Translations under genes and position numbers: made by a program
In this document: one piece after another, positions 1 to 5,213 of the stretch
Layout of the letters: every line of letters begins with the position of its first letter
Position numbering within the stretch: position 1 is the stretch's first letter
The notes under the pieces: generated by a model
The model's input: the letters and a program-made list of their open reading frames with translations, nothing else
Told to the model about the DNA's origin: nothing
The model's database searches: none
Assembly (NCBI GenBank): GCA_947367165.1
Contig: CANBCO010000043.1
Span: 1 to 5,213, forward strand
From: an uncultured Coriobacteriaceae bacterium
GTDB lineage: Bacteria; Actinomycetota; Coriobacteriia; Coriobacteriales; Atopobiaceae
Direction of reading: 5' to 3'
Length of the DNA: 5,213 nucleotides

Positions 1-493
1 TTGTAGACCTCGAAAGCGAAAAGGCAAAAGAAGCGTGACGCGCAAAATCTAGCAAAAACTCATCGGCAGCAGCTTTGCTTTTTGCATATGGATTTGTAGG
101 AGCAAGCTTAGACTCTGGCGTTGCAGGCGCGTCTCCCGAAGGCCCATAGACCTCATCTGTAGAAATATGATGCAGCCGAGAAACCCCAGCCGCCTCAGCT
201 GCAAGTGCGACGTTTTGCGTGCCTATAACGTTGGTTTCAAAGTACTCCTCGGGACACAAAAACGACTCGTCCACATGTGTTTTTGCGGCAAAATGTATAA
301 CGTGGGTGGGTTTCTCGGAAAGAAATAGAGCTGTCAAACCAGCTTTGTCTCTAATGTCTTGTTTTATATACGTTACAAAAGGATGCGCAAGTTGAGGCTC
401 GGCAATGTCAACCGAGACCACTGAGCAACCTCTTAAAGCCGCAAGAAAGTGTGAGCCAATAAAACCCGCACCTCCCGTCACAAGCCATTTCAT
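1..493 (-). CDS. NDP-sugar 4,6-dehydratase / epimerase (RmlB-like), 3' end cut by window
   Basis: This is the N-terminal 164 residues of an extended short-chain dehydrogenase/reductase acting on a nucleotide sugar, probably in the cytoplasm for surface polysaccharide or dTDP-sugar synthesis. The NAD-binding Rossmann motif TGGAGFIGSH is at residues 6-15 (Gly7, Gly10, Gly13). The acidic residue ending beta-2 is Asp29, and DIRD follows at 46-49. HFAAKTHVDESF is at 67-78. The catalytic STDEVYG is at 111-117, and Tyr136/Lys140 form the YxxxK pair in NPYAKSK. The Asp-Glu after the catalytic Thr is the RmlB hallmark that separates 4,6-dehydratases from plain epimerases such as GalE. However, the segment after the Rossmann motif is shorter than in classical RmlB and lacks its usual YAGN stretch, so the exact substrate is uncertain. 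The last visible residues, RST, match the start of the family's RSTN motif. The ATG at 491-493 is the only start in frame after the upstream stop at 569-571; a modest AGAAAGG (505-511) lies 11 nt upstream. The gene lies 104 nt downstream of the permease on the same strand. Confidence 0.88.
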   Translation of the reverse strand, partial: MKWLVTGGAGFIGSHFLAALRGCSVVSVDIAEPQLAHPFVTYIKQDIRDKAGLTALFLSEKPTHVIHFAAKTHVDESFLCPEEYFETNVIGTQNVALAAEAAGVSRLHHISTDEVYGPSGDAPATPESKLAPTNPYAKSKAAADEFLLDFARHASFAFSLSRST

Positions 494-597
494 GAATGCG
501 AAAGCCTTTCTGCGTCTTTGGCTACACGCTCTTCCTTTTACACATATAACTCGTGCAACAATTTCATGCTAGCACAACAAAGAGCTTTTAGGTCTCG

Positions 598-1293
598 CTA
601 AAACTGCCTCTTTTTATAAAAGATTACAGAAAGGATTGTGCCAACTGCATACAAAACTCCCGAGAAAAGAAGCGATACAAGAGCTGCTAAAAGCCTTATC
701 TCATTGTCTCCTGTTAAAACGGCTGCTGCCTGTTCGCCAAACGTGGTGGTAAATATAAAGGGGACAACGATAACGCCAATAAGGGCAATTGCCAAAGGAA
801 AATAGCGAAAACCTTTGGTAAAACCAAACTTGGAAAGACAGGTAAGCATGATGGTTCCAATGAGAAGAAAAAAGGCGAACATAATGATCGAAAAGGAAAC
901 TTCTCCCCAAAATCCAAAGACAACATCGCCTTTTCCTTGCATATTCAAGATGACTTGAGAAAGGGCTGCCGAGAAAAGCCCTATCAAAAAACCTACCGTA
1001 CTTACAAGCAAGACCACACATGCATGACCAATTTGAATAGCTGTACGCGAAACAGGATAGGTAAGGCGCAACAGTTGAAAATTCCCACTTACCTCATCGC
1101 TTGTACCAATCTGCATGATGCAGCCAAACATCCCGACGCCACATACGGTGCATAACGAAAAGAAAAGTCCTCCTTGCAACACATTTATGATTACCCCCAC
1201 AGGGATCCAGAGCACATACGTTATGCAAATATAAGCTTTTATGAGTTGAAAATCTGTTTTGATAGTTGCAAGAACTTGTTGAGTCTTACTCAT
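598..1293 (-). CDS. ABC-2-type transporter permease, small six-helix form
   Basis: A 231-residue integral membrane protein, inferred to be the membrane subunit paired with the ATPase immediately upstream. Hydrophobic segments lie at about residues 20-38, 43-60, 88-113, 131-153, 164-182 and 200-225, giving six predicted helices. The tail is basic (KKRQF), consistent with a cytoplasmic C-terminus. The stretch RLTYPVSRTAI at 76-86, between helices 2 and 3, resembles the 'LPVSR' loop of the ABC2_membrane_5-like permeases found in YtrA-linked ABC cassettes; this is recognition from memory. The family usually has about 200-250 residues and six helices, so the length is normal. The ATG at 1291-1293 lies within the end of the ATPase gene (8 nt overlap) and is preceded by AGAGGGAG (1299-1306) at 5 nt, which suggests translational coupling. 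The substrate is unknown; with one ATPase and one permease the complex would most simply be a dimer of each. Confidence 0.85.
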   Translation of the reverse strand: MSKTQQVLATIKTDFQLIKAYICITYVLWIPVGVIINVLQGGLFFSLCTVCGVGMFGCIMQIGTSDEVSGNFQLLRLTYPVSRTAIQIGHACVVLLVSTVGFLIGLFSAALSQVILNMQGKGDVVFGFWGEVSFSIIMFAFFLLIGTIMLTCLSKFGFTKGFRYFPLAIALIGVIVVPFIFTTTFGEQAAAVLTGDNEIRLLAALVSLLFSGVLYAVGTILSVIFYKKRQF

Positions 1294-2173
1294 GTTTTCT
1301 CCCTCTAATCATCAAATTCATAATCTGATCAATATGCGGAATGCTAAACGTAACATCTGGTGCAGAAGCTGTAGCTTTACTTTTATTAGTCACCAATACT
1401 TCACAGTTTAGCTTGTGCGCTTGACTGTAACAGAGAACGTGGTTGTCTACAAGAAGCTGGATAAGTTTCTTGGCGGCATCGTTTGAAAGCACGACGTATC
1501 CAAAGTCTGTTTGAAGCTCATCAAGCGTATTTGAAAAGACGGTGCATCCGTTATCGAGGCAGGTTACAGTATCTGCGATGTGCTCTAAGTCCTGCGTTTC
1601 ATGGGTGGAAAACAAGATAGCGTGCCCGGGAGCCTCCATAAAGGTTCTAAACTCATCGAGCACGTCTTGCTTTGCCATAGGGTCAAGCCCTGCTGTTGGC
1701 TCATCAAGCACAAGCACGCTGGGATGATGCGCAAAGGCAAACGCCAACTGAAGTCGCATCGACATGCCACGAGAAAGTTTGTTTACCGCGGTTTTTACAT
1801 CAATCTTTGCCTTAGCGAGCTCGGCTCTAAAGGTCTCTTTGTCAAACGCGGGATAATTGGCCTCGCCAATCTTTTCAATCGCATTCACTTTAAGCGTGCC
1901 ATAAGGTGCGGTATCAAAGACAAACCCAAGGTCTTGCTTAAGAGACGTATGCTTCTCTTTTCCAAAGACTATTGGCTTTCCCAAGACAGAAACGGAACCC
2001 GCATCTGGTTTATACGCGGCAAAAAGGCTTTTAATGGCCGTAGTCTTGCCTGCTCCGTTACTTCCTACAAGGCCTGCAATTGTACCTGGCTCAACCGTGA
2101 GCGAAAAATCTTTCAAGCAAAACGTTTCGTAGTGCTTGGTAAGGCCTGAAATGTTAATGGCGACTTGTTCCAC
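1286..2173 (-). CDS. ABC transporter ATP-binding protein, YtrB-like
   Basis: A 295-residue ATPase that would power the adjacent permease at the inner face of the membrane. Walker A is GSNGAGKTT at residues 37-45 (Lys43), the signature is LSRGM at 133-137, Walker B is VLVLDEPT at 153-160 (Asp157, Glu158), the D-loop is GLDP at 162-165, and the switch histidine is His191 in FSTHE. All catalytic elements are therefore intact. Two departures from the textbook form are visible. The Q-loop region reads GFVFDTAPY (83-91), with no glutamine where one is expected. The signature is LSRGM rather than LSGGQ. Both are, from family knowledge, common in ATPases of GntR/YtrA-linked cassettes. Residues from about 220 to 295 form a C-terminal extension, probably an accessory domain. 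Translation starts at GTG (2171-2173), supported by a strong AAGGAGG. The gene overlaps gntR upstream by 20 nt and the permease downstream by 8 nt, so the three form one transcription unit. The transported substrate is unknown. Confidence 0.92.
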   Translation of the reverse strand: MEQVAINISGLTKHYETFCLKDFSLTVEPGTIAGLVGSNGAGKTTAIKSLFAAYKPDAGSVSVLGKPIVFGKEKHTSLKQDLGFVFDTAPYGTLKVNAIEKIGEANYPAFDKETFRAELAKAKIDVKTAVNKLSRGMSMRLQLAFAFAHHPSVLVLDEPTAGLDPMAKQDVLDEFRTFMEAPGHAILFSTHETQDLEHIADTVTCLDNGCTVFSNTLDELQTDFGYVVLSNDAAKKLIQLLVDNHVLCYSQAHKLNCEVLVTNKSKATASAPDVTFSIPHIDQIMNLMIRGRKHE

Positions 2174-2558
2174 GTGCGCCCTCCTTTGCTTGTTCTAACA
2201 GCACTTCTGTCATAAAGAGAATTTCTTCAGCCGATAAACCCAACGCATACGCTCTGGAAAAGCAGACCAAGAGATCACTTTCAAGTGCGCGGATATGTTC
2301 TTCTCGGATGAGATTGGATGAGCAGTCAGCAACAAACGTGCCTTTTCCGGGGACTTGCGTGATAAAGCCTACTTTTGCAAGCTCGGCATAAGCACGTTTG
2401 GTAGTAATGACACTAATGTGAAGCTCGTTTGCAAGGAGCCTGATAGAAGGGAGCTCTTCGCCTGGTGTAAGTTTCCCGTCCATAATTTGAACCTTGATTT
2501 GGTCTGCAATCTGCTGGTAGAACGGTACTTCGCCACCATTATCTAAAACAATATCCAT
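2154..2558 (-). CDS. GntR family transcriptional regulator, YtrA subfamily
   Basis: A 134-residue DNA-binding repressor, inferred to control its own operon with the ABC transporter. The winged helix-turn-helix occupies about residues 11-77. It starts with PFYQQIADQIKVQI (12-25), followed by TPGEELPS (31-38), the recognition helix region around ELHISVITTKRAYAEL (45-60), and the wing with PGKGTFVA (70-77). Only about 55 residues follow, mostly helical (about 83-126). That short C-terminus without a ligand-binding FCD or UTRA domain marks the YtrA subfamily, which typically has 120-130 residues and dimerises through these helices. Start choice: ATG at 2556-2558, with GAGAGGA (2564-2570) 5 nt upstream and an in-frame stop further up at 2589-2591. 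Its gene is first in the operon, overlaps the ATPase by 20 nt, and sits directly downstream of a promoter embedded in inverted repeats. YtrA homologues in Bacillus respond to cell-wall-active antibiotics; whether that holds here is unknown, as is the signal. Confidence 0.93.
   Translation of the reverse strand: MDIVLDNGGEVPFYQQIADQIKVQIMDGKLTPGEELPSIRLLANELHISVITTKRAYAELAKVGFITQVPGKGTFVADCSSNLIREEHIRALESDLLVCFSRAYALGLSAEEILFMTEVLLEQAKEGARGTSRH
2180..2186 (-). promoter_or_regulatory. Shine-Dalgarno of the ABC ATPase, deciding its GTG start
   Basis: On the minus strand the sequence reads AAGGAGG followed by 6 nt and then GTG at 2171-2173. This near-perfect site inside the end of gntR supports the GTG as the true start and implies coupled translation of repressor and ATPase. 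Confidence 0.85.
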
Positions 2559-2567
2559 GTGGGTCCT

Positions 2568-2613
2568 CTCGGATGTGTATATATAACATTATATACAGTA
2601 TACACACTCCGAG
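2568..2613. promoter_or_regulatory. Probable operator of the GntR/YtrA repressor: nested inverted repeats
   Basis: A 46 bp interrupted palindrome. The outer arms are CTCGGATGTGTATA (2568-2581) and TATACACACTCCGAG (2599-2613), complementary except for one extra base in the right arm. Inside it is a 22 bp palindrome with perfect 8 bp arms, TGTATATA (2576-2583) and TATATACA (2590-2597), separated by 6 bp. A further perfect small palindrome, TATAC-A-GTATA, lies at 2592-2602 over the -10 box. The GTGTAT/ATACAC half-sites look like those of YtrA-type GntR regulators (family knowledge, from memory). Overlap with the -10 box and the likely transcription start predicts repression by blocking polymerase, with the gntR product repressing itself. 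Which palindrome is bound, or whether two dimers bind, is inference. Confidence 0.75.
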
Positions 2614-2625
2614 CAACCCTGTCAA
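2597..2625 (-). promoter_or_regulatory. Vegetative (sigma-A/70 type) promoter of the gntR-ABC operon
   Basis: On the minus strand there is a perfect -35 TTGACA (2620-2625), a 17 nt spacer, and a -10 TATACT (2597-2602, five of six consensus bases). Transcription would start near 2590, leaving a leader of about 30 nt before the gntR ATG at 2558. The -35 box lies about 20 nt after the end of the nucleoside hydrolase gene, and the -10 box lies inside the inverted repeats described separately. Such a strong promoter fits a unit held off by a repressor. Confidence 0.85.
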
Positions 2626-2642
2626 TGCTTTTTTGTACTCTG

Positions 2643-3593
2643 TTACGCGAGGGCTTTTTCTACGTTTAAAAGGGCATCTTTAACAATTGCCCAGAATTTG
2701 TCATAGTCAAGTTTGAGCGCCACTTGTGTATGCGAGTCTGGATTTTCTGGTCCTCTCATATCTGCAACCGTCTCGCCTAACGCAGGCCCGTCTTGGGTCA
2801 CCACCTCAACATTGCAACGACGCGTTGTAAGAACACTCTCATCAATGATGTAGGCCACCGTACACGGATCATGCACAGGCGGATCAACAAAGTCTTGATT
2901 TGCCTGATACGCTGCTCTAAAGCCATCCATAAGGCCACTCATAAACGCACCAGTCTTTCCACAGGTTTCTTCAATTTCTTTTTGAATATCTGGTTTACAA
3001 AGTGCTTTATGTGTGACATCAAGGCCTACCATAGTTACATCCCATGGGGCTTCAAAAACGATACGGGCAGCCTCTGGATCAGTTGCGATATTAAACTCAG
3101 CAGCGGCGGTTTTATTTGCTTCAAAGACGCCGCCTCCCATTAAAACGACACGTTTTACGCGCTCTGCAATTGCTGGCTCCATCCTAAGTGCTAATGCAAT
3201 GTTAGTTAAAGGCCCTGTAGGAACAAGCGTAATCGTCTTTGGCTCATGGCTCATAATAGTCTCTACAATCCAATTGACGCCATGCTTATCCCCTATCGGC
3301 ACAGTGGGCTCAGGAACAACAGTACCGTTAAGGCCAGTTTCGCCGTGAACATAGGCACCAGATTGCAAGGGGCGCAAAATCGGTCTGTCTGCTCCTTGGT
3401 ACACAGGTATATCTTCGCGACCGGCTTGCTTAAGCACAGCACGAGCATTATATGTCACTTTGTCAATACTTTGGTTGCCTCCTACTGTAGAAATACCTAA
3501 TAGGTCAATGTTTGGACTTCCTACTGCAAGTAAAATTGCAACAGCGTCGTCTTCACCGGGATCAGAATCTAAAATGATTTTTTCTTTATCCAT
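2643..3593 (-). CDS. Nucleoside hydrolase (inosine/uridine-preferring family)
   Basis: A 316-residue cytoplasmic enzyme that hydrolyses the N-glycosidic bond of ribonucleosides to ribose and free base, a salvage reaction. The family's calcium-binding signature is present as DSDPGEDDA at residues 9-17 (Asp11, Asp15, Asp16). The remaining ligands are also there: Thr126 in VPTGPLTN and Asp242 in VHDPCTVA. Substrate-binding residues Asn160, Glu166 and Asn168 (EFNIATDPEAA) are present, and His241 precedes the calcium-binding Asp242. HGETGLNG at 83-90 matches the loop over the active site in Rih-type enzymes. The length is normal for the family (about 310-320). Base preference (purine or pyrimidine; RihA, RihB or RihC type) cannot be settled from these motifs. 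The ATG at 3591-3593 has an excellent AAAGGAG (3600-3606) 6 nt upstream. The gene stands between feoB and the gntR operon, with 84 nt to gntR and no visible terminator, and appears to be a single-gene unit. Confidence 0.93.
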   Translation of the reverse strand: MDKEKIILDSDPGEDDAVAILLAVGSPNIDLLGISTVGGNQSIDKVTYNARAVLKQAGREDIPVYQGADRPILRPLQSGAYVHGETGLNGTVVPEPTVPIGDKHGVNWIVETIMSHEPKTITLVPTGPLTNIALALRMEPAIAERVKRVVLMGGGVFEANKTAAAEFNIATDPEAARIVFEAPWDVTMVGLDVTHKALCKPDIQKEIEETCGKTGAFMSGLMDGFRAAYQANQDFVDPPVHDPCTVAYIIDESVLTTRRCNVEVVTQDGPALGETVADMRGPENPDSHTQVALKLDYDKFWAIVKDALLNVEKALA

Positions 3594-3634
3594 GCGCTTC
3601 TCCTTTGATTTGTTGTGGAATGATTCAAGTATAA

Positions 3635-3663
3635 AGGATACAGCGTACGTATTTGCGGCTCAA
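3635..3663 (-). promoter_or_regulatory. Candidate promoter of the nucleoside hydrolase gene (weak)
   Basis: On the minus strand TTGAGC (3658-3663) is followed by a 17 nt spacer and TATCCT (3635-3640). Each box matches four of six consensus bases. A better -10, TATACT, lies at 3628-3633 but has no -35 at proper distance. The candidate sits about 40 nt upstream of the ATG. Confidence 0.35.
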
Positions 3664-3677
3664 TTCTTATTACGTAC
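3645..3677. repeat. Inverted repeat GTACGTA-N19-TACGTAC upstream of the nucleoside hydrolase
   Basis: Perfect 7 bp arms lie at 3645-3651 and 3671-3677, separated by 19 bp. They flank the candidate -35 box of the nucleoside hydrolase gene. There is no U-tract, so it is not an intrinsic terminator. It could be an operator bound by a local regulator, or chance, since each arm contains the self-complementary TACGTA. Confidence 0.4.
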
Positions 3678-3704
3678 AAGCTCCCTAAAAACCCAGCGAT
3701 GTTT

Positions 3705-5213
3705 CTAGGCTAAGCCAAAGAGAAGGGCTAGATGATAGACCACAAATGAAAGCACCCACGCCACGCCCACCTGGAGTACCACCGCTTTTGCTGCAAACCC
3801 AGCAGATTTAGATTCACTTTGTAACACAGCAATCGTGGCTATACAGGGCACATAAAGCAAACAAAAAACCATAAAGGATAACGCACTTGCAGAACCAAAT
3901 CCAATGGCTGCTAAATGTCCTGCGAGAGCCACATTTCCCACAGCGGCATCGGTTCCAAAGAGCACACTTACACTTGAAACTACCACCTCTTTTGCAGAGA
4001 TTCCGGCTAAAAGAGCTACAGCAAGGCGCCAATCACCAAATCCCAGCGGGGCCAAAAGAGGTGCCATAACGTGTCCTATAAGAACCGCAAACGAGCCCGC
4101 TACGGCATCTCCCACAAAACCAGAGGGGCCAAAGCTCATAAGAAGCCATAAGCAAACAGACGCCACAAATATCACTGTTCCTGCCCGCAAGACGTAATCT
4201 TTGATTTTCTCGGAAACGTAGATATACATGGTATGAAACGAGGGCAGTTTGTAATCGGGAAGCTCAATAAGAAGCGGCGAGGGCTTGTTTGCATGAAACG
4301 TCTCGAGCACCTTCAGCACAACAAGGGCTACCGCAATGCCTAGCGCGTAAAGTGAAAACGCCACGAGCGCGGAGGCACCAGGAAAAAACATGCCAGCAAA
4401 CAAAATGTAGATAGGAAGTCTCGCAGAGCAGCTCATAAACGGAAGCACAAGCATAACTTTTTTTCTGTCATGGTCGTTTTCAAGCGTACGTGTTCCCATA
4501 ATGGCAGGTACTGTACAACCAAATCCCAAAATCATAGGGATAAAGGCGCGACCAGAAAGCCCCAACTTTGCCATGATAGAATCAATAATGTAGGCAACTC
4601 GACTCATGTAGCCGCAGTCTTCCAAAAACCCCAGCGCACAAAAGAGAATGAAAATGTTGGGCAAAAAGGTAAGAATTGTTCCTACGCCAGTAATAATGCC
4701 AGAACAGATGAGCGAAATGAGTGGAGGTGCTGTACCTAGCGCAAGAAGCCAGTCTGAAACAAGCTCTGAAAAAGCCTCTAGCCCAGTTTCTAGCAAGTTC
4801 TTTAGCACATCTCCTAGGCCAAAGGTTACCAAAAAAACGGCTGCCATAATGCATAGAAATAAAGGGATGGCAGCTAGTGGGTTTGTAAGAACGTTATCCA
4901 GCTTGTCTGTACGCTTCTTTTTTGCCGCATCTTGAAAGACGCACTCTTTCATAATCCGAGAAATAAAATCATATCGCTCTGAGATAAGCACGTCTTCTTT
5001 ACTCTCTTTTGGAAGTGATACGTTTGAAAGCTCCTTTGCTATGTCAGCGTCTCCTTCTAGGAGCTTTATAGCATGCCACCTGGTATTTTCTACCTTAGGA
5101 TAATAGGAGGCAATTTCTTTTTCGAGGCGGTCAATTGCTTTTTCATGCTCTTTTGCATATACTATGACGTTTTGAGCGTGTTTTTCACGCATCCCATCAT
5201 CGGTTTCGTGAAA
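3705..5213 (-). CDS. feoB: Ferrous iron transporter FeoB, membrane domain (5' end beyond window)
   Basis: Imports Fe2+ across the cytoplasmic membrane. The frame is open to the right edge (502 codons visible), so the missing part is the N-terminal G domain that FeoB normally carries. Counting from the Met codon at 5190-5192: residues 10-60 are the helical linker, with the family-typical RWHAIKLLEGD at 38-48. RYDFISRI at 73-80 and RTDKLDNVLTNP at 94-105 lead into the membrane domain. The first Gate region has GFGCTVPAIMGTRT (223-236, Cys226) and PFMSCSARLPIY (251-262, Cys255), the two conserved cysteine motifs of the FeoB pore. A second Gate-like region spans about 337-413, with AGISAKEVVVSS at 396-407. 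A conserved cysteine is in LLYVPCIATIA (445-455, Cys450). About ten hydrophobic segments are seen between 104 and 493. The stop is TAG at 3705-3707. No feoA is visible; it could lie beyond the right edge. Membrane motifs are intact. Confidence 0.95.
   Translation of the reverse strand, partial: FHETDDGMREKHAQNVIVYAKEHEKAIDRLEKEIASYYPKVENTRWHAIKLLEGDADIAKELSNVSLPKESKEDVLISERYDFISRIMKECVFQDAAKKKRTDKLDNVLTNPLAAIPLFLCIMAAVFLVTFGLGDVLKNLLETGLEAFSELVSDWLLALGTAPPLISLICSGIITGVGTILTFLPNIFILFCALGFLEDCGYMSRVAYIIDSIMAKLGLSGRAFIPMILGFGCTVPAIMGTRTLENDHDRKKVMLVLPFMSCSARLPIYILFAGMFFPGASALVAFSLYALGIAVALVVLKVLETFHANKPSPLLIELPDYKLPSFHTMYIYVSEKIKDYVLRAGTVIFVASVCLWLLMSFGPSGFVGDAVAGSFAVLIGHVMAPLLAPLGFGDWRLAVALLAGISAKEVVVSSVSVLFGTDAAVGNVALAGHLAAIGFGSASALSFMVFCLLYVPCIATIAVLQSESKSAGFAAKAVVLQVGVAWVLSFVVYHLALLFGLA

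Noticed and set aside
494..597. Possible terminator or promoter between the permease and the sugar dehydratase
   Set aside because: Only a weak GTGC/GCAC pairing without a U-tract is present, and no -35/-10 pair with acceptable spacing was found. Co-transcription with the ABC operon remains possible.
1601..2149. Plus-strand open frame of 182 codons
   Set aside because: It lies antisense to the ABC ATPase, which has all its motifs. The translation is rich in basic residues and cysteine without any recognisable domain, and no ribosome binding site was noted.
2568..2613. The long palindrome as a transcription terminator or riboswitch-like hairpin of the gntR leader
   Set aside because: Transcription from the operon's own promoter starts inside the palindrome, near 2590, so its own transcript contains only one arm. 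It makes better sense as a DNA operator.
3678..3704. Terminator after feoB around the TTTTT run on the minus strand
   Set aside because: The short T run is not preceded by a stable GC-rich stem; flanking GGG and GGGAG segments do not pair with each other.
3013..3708. Several plus-strand open frames opposite the nucleoside hydrolase and its upstream gap
   Set aside because: They are mirror frames of a gene with intact catalytic motifs, overlap each other in different frames, and have low-complexity translations.
5190..5192. ATG as the real start of the feoB-coded protein
   Set aside because: The frame stays open upstream to the window edge, and a start here would leave out the GTPase domain that FeoB normally has, so this Met is internal.

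Overview
The window carries five genes, all on the minus strand, so transcription runs from high to low coordinates. Both ends are cut. In transcription order they are: the membrane part of a FeoB ferrous iron transporter (N-terminal GTPase domain beyond position 5213), a nucleoside hydrolase, a YtrA-type GntR repressor, an ABC ATPase, a small ABC-2-like permease, and the N-terminal half of an NDP-sugar 4,6-dehydratase/epimerase (cut at position 1). No RNA gene, CRISPR array, insertion sequence or plus-strand gene was found.

The organism is probably a Gram-positive anaerobe with moderate GC content. Reasons are the YtrA-type GntR/ABC cassette, strong AGGAGG-like ribosome binding sites, a near-consensus vegetative promoter, and FeoB as the iron importer. 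An actinobacterial anaerobe of the Coriobacteriia or a member of the Bacillota would both fit; this is impression, not proof.

The middle of the window (598-2625) is a compact self-regulated operon. A textbook promoter (TTGACA, 17 nt, TATACT) drives gntR, the ATPase (GTG start, 20 nt overlap with gntR) and the permease (8 nt overlap with the ATPase). The -10 box sits inside an elaborate set of AT-rich inverted repeats, the probable operator of the repressor itself. One ATPase plus one six-helix permease would form a minimal exporter. Such systems are commonly linked to cell-envelope stress or antibiotic response, but the substrate cannot be read from sequence.

The nucleoside hydrolase (2643-3593) has its own strong ribosome binding site and a weak candidate promoter flanked by a GTACGTA/TACGTAC inverted repeat. 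Its catalytic residues are intact, so it is likely a purine or pyrimidine salvage enzyme. FeoB (3705 to the right edge) is intact as far as visible. The sugar dehydratase (1-493) probably belongs to a surface polysaccharide or dTDP-sugar pathway continuing to the left.

The gaps (494-597, 2559-2642, 3594-3704) are all short. None contains a convincing intrinsic terminator, so some read-through between units is possible. I see no evidence of a wholly new system; the most notable signal is the layered operator at 2568-2613.
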